Shown: piece by piece, positions 46,374 through 47,713 of the stretch
Layout: the number at the start of each line of letters is the position of its first letter
Numbering within the stretch: the stretch's first letter is position 1
Origin: Saccharopolyspora rectivirgula DSM 43747
GTDB lineage: Bacteria; Actinomycetota; Actinomycetes; Mycobacteriales; Pseudonocardiaceae
DNA length: 47,713 nt
Direction: 5' to 3'
Assembly (NCBI RefSeq): GCF_000497205.1
Contig: NZ_AYJW01000032.1
Location: 1 to 47,713, forward strand
The notes under the pieces: model-generated
Seen by the model: only the letters and a program-made list of their open reading frames with translations
Databases searched by the model: none
Told to the model about the DNA's origin: nothing
Translations under genes and position numbers: made by a program

Positions 46374-47713
46374 ATGCCCCGATCTCATGGATCGACAAAC
46401 CGGGCGCAGCGTGGCGCCTCTGCCCAGGGGTTGTACGACCCCACCTATGAGCACGACGCATGCGGCGTTGCTTTCGTGGCTGACCTGAAAGGTCGGCGCA
46501 CCCACGACCTCGTGGAAAAAGCTCTGACCGCGCTGCGGAACTTGGAGCACCGCGGCGCGAAAGGGGCGGACCCGGAAACGGGGGACGGAGTCGGTCTGCT
46601 GACCCAGGTGCCCGACGAGTTCTTCCGCTCCGTGGTCCCCTTCGAACTGCCCGCGCGGGGCGAATACGCGGTGGGCACTGCGTTCCTGCCGGCTGACGAA
46701 GACGCAGCGGCAGAAGCGGTGCGCGTCATCGAGCGCATCGTCGCGGAAGAAGGTTTGCGGCTGCTCGGTTGGCGAGAACTGCCGGTGATCCCGGACCATT
46801 CCGGTACTTCCGCCCGGAAGACGATGCCGGCCTTCAAGCAGCTGTTCATCGGACGCGGGGACGACGACGCATCCGGCGCAGACGTGCTCGCCTTCGAGCG
46901 GCAGGCCTTCTGCGTGCGCAAGCGGGCCGAGCACGAAGCCGACGTGTACTTCCCGAGCCTTTCGGCTCGCACGATCGTCTACAAGGGAATGCTCACCGAA
47001 GAGCAGCTGCCCTTGTTCTACCCGGATCTGAAGGACGAGCGCTTCACCAGCGCCATCGGGTTGGTGCACTCGCGCTTCTCCACCAACACCTTCCCGGCCT
47101 GGCCGCTGGCGCACCCGTACCGGTTCATCGCGCACAACGGGGAGATCAACACCCTCAAGGGGAACCGCAACTGGATGCGGGCCCGGGAGAGCATGCTCGC
47201 CACCGGGCTGATCCCCGGCGACCTGGAGCGGCTCTACCCGATCGCCACGCCGGACGCCAGCGACTCCGCCACCTTCGACGAGGTGCTGGAGCTGCTGCAC
47301 CTCGGTGGGCGTTCGCTGCCGCACGCCGTGCTGATGATGATCCCCGAAGCGTGGGAGAACCACGCGGAGATGAGCCCCGAACGGCGGGCTTTCTACGAGT
47401 TCCACAGCTACCTGATGGAGCCGTGGGACGGCCCGGCGCTGGTGGCGTTCACCGATGGCACCCAGATCGGCGCCGTGCTCGACCGCAACGGTCTGCGTCC
47501 GGGACGCTACTGGATCACCGAAGACGGGCTCGTCGTGCTGGCCAGTGAAGTCGGCGTGCTCGAAATGGACCAGAGCAGGGTCATCCGCAAAGGACGGTTG
47601 CAGCCGGGCCGGATGTTCCTGGTCGACACCGAAGCCGGACGCGTCATCGAAGACGACGAGATCAAGGGACAGCTGGCTGCCGAGCACCCGTACCAGGAGT
47701 GGCTGGACAAGGG
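46374..47713 (+). CDS. gltB: Glutamate synthase large subunit, N-terminal part (runs off the window)
   Basis: The first 446 residues of GltB. ATG 46374 follows GGGAGG. A 29-residue propeptide is followed by the catalytic Cys30 in [10 protein letters not shown], the nucleophile of the class II glutamine amidotransferase domain after cleavage. [20 protein letters not shown] and [18 protein letters not shown] are signature amidotransferase segments. GltB takes the amide of glutamine, channels ammonia and makes glutamate from 2-oxoglutarate with the small subunit GltD. The central, FMN and C-terminal domains lie beyond the window. Confidence 0.95.
   Translation, partial: MPRSHGSTNRAQRGASAQGLYDPTYEHDACGVAFVADLKGRRTHDLVEKALTALRNLEHRGAKGADPETGDGVGLLTQVPDEFFRSVVPFELPARGEYAVGTAFLPADEDAAAEAVRVIERIVAEEGLRLLGWRELPVIPDHSGTSARKTMPAFKQLFIGRGDDDASGADVLAFERQAFCVRKRAEHEADVYFPSLSARTIVYKGMLTEEQLPLFYPDLKDERFTSAIGLVHSRFSTNTFPAWPLAHPYRFIAHNGEINTLKGNRNWMRARESMLATGLIPGDLERLYPIATPDASDSATFDEVLELLHLGGRSLPHAVLMMIPEAWENHAEMSPERRAFYEFHSYLMEPWDGPALVAFTDGTQIGAVLDRNGLRPGRYWITEDGLVVLASEVGVLEMDQSRVIRKGRLQPGRMFLVDTEAGRVIEDDEIKGQLAAEHPYQEWLDK

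Noticed and set aside
46121-46450. Plus-strand 109-codon frame upstream of gltB
   Set aside because: Overlaps the gltB start in another frame, has AT-rich third positions and lies where promoter and leader elements are expected.
1-47713. Search for CRISPR arrays, tRNA or rRNA genes, insertion sequences and prophage
   Set aside because: No regularly spaced direct repeats, cloverleaf-like segments, transposase motifs or phage structural genes were seen. A dedicated tRNA or covariance-model scan would be the decisive check.

Overview
This window looks like chromosome from a high-GC actinomycete. GC-rich third codon positions, frequent GTG/TTG starts, strong GGAGG ribosome sites and families such as DUF3040, DUF5709, an AccE-type carboxylase subunit and GT87 point that way. 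I would guess Pseudonocardiales, perhaps Saccharopolyspora, but this is an inference from gene content. I see no rRNA, tRNA, CRISPR array, insertion sequence or prophage. The region reads as ordinary chromosome rich in catabolic modules.

Layout. 1-306: tail of a membrane protein. 344-6376: spermidine-synthase-like gene, then a quinate/shikimate module (MHS transporter and TetR regulator on minus; quinate/shikimate dehydrogenase and a 3-dehydroshikimate dehydratase/HPPD-like fusion on plus). 6393-9209: beta-hydroxyacid-type dehydrogenase, aldo/keto reductase, DUF3040 protein, ArsC-like protein. 9331-11838: a ClpC-type ATPase with an HspR/HAIR-like operator. 12056-13224: methyltransferase and an XdhC-like factor. 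13322-20188: acyl-CoA synthetase, tandem TetR regulator and a three-gene acyl-CoA (propionyl-CoA) carboxylase. 20362-24568: metallo-hydrolase, second DUF3040 protein, DUF2795-like protein, transketolase, anti-sigma-like ATPase. 24702-26327: a probable 40-residue protein and an Acg-type nitroreductase preceded by a DosR-like box. 26365-30256: branched-chain 2-oxoacid dehydrogenase (E1a, E1b, E2) with a divergent Lrp-type regulator. 30217-32118: exonuclease III and two small actinobacterial proteins. 32170-35731: a PaoABC-like molybdenum aldehyde oxidoreductase. 35785-41086: thiolase, 3-hydroxyacyl-CoA dehydrogenase, acyl-CoA dehydrogenase, enoyl-CoA hydratase. 41182-43472: MarR, WrbA and MhqO-like genes, a quinone-stress module. 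43578-45876: phosphopantetheinyl transferase and a GT87 mannosyltransferase. 46374-end: N-terminal third of glutamate synthase GltB.

How it fits together. Most operons feed acyl-CoA and aromatic carbon into central metabolism. Branched-chain 2-oxoacids and beta-oxidation yield propionyl-CoA and acetyl-CoA, which the carboxylase can turn into methylmalonyl-CoA or malonyl-CoA, and the phosphopantetheinyl transferase would activate carrier proteins that use them. Quinate/shikimate is channelled toward protocatechuate, and the MarR/WrbA/MhqO trio is suited to removing quinones from aromatic catabolism.

The most interesting signals are regulatory: a HAIR element at a ClpC-type gene, a DosR-like box at an Acg gene, a 34-nt inverted repeat at the acyl-CoA synthetase promoter beside a double-TetR protein, an 18-bp palindrome ahead of the carboxylase, Crp-like and GlnR-like sites plus a foldable leader ahead of gltB, and a 40-codon gene with strong third-position GC bias. 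No wholly novel multi-gene system is evident.
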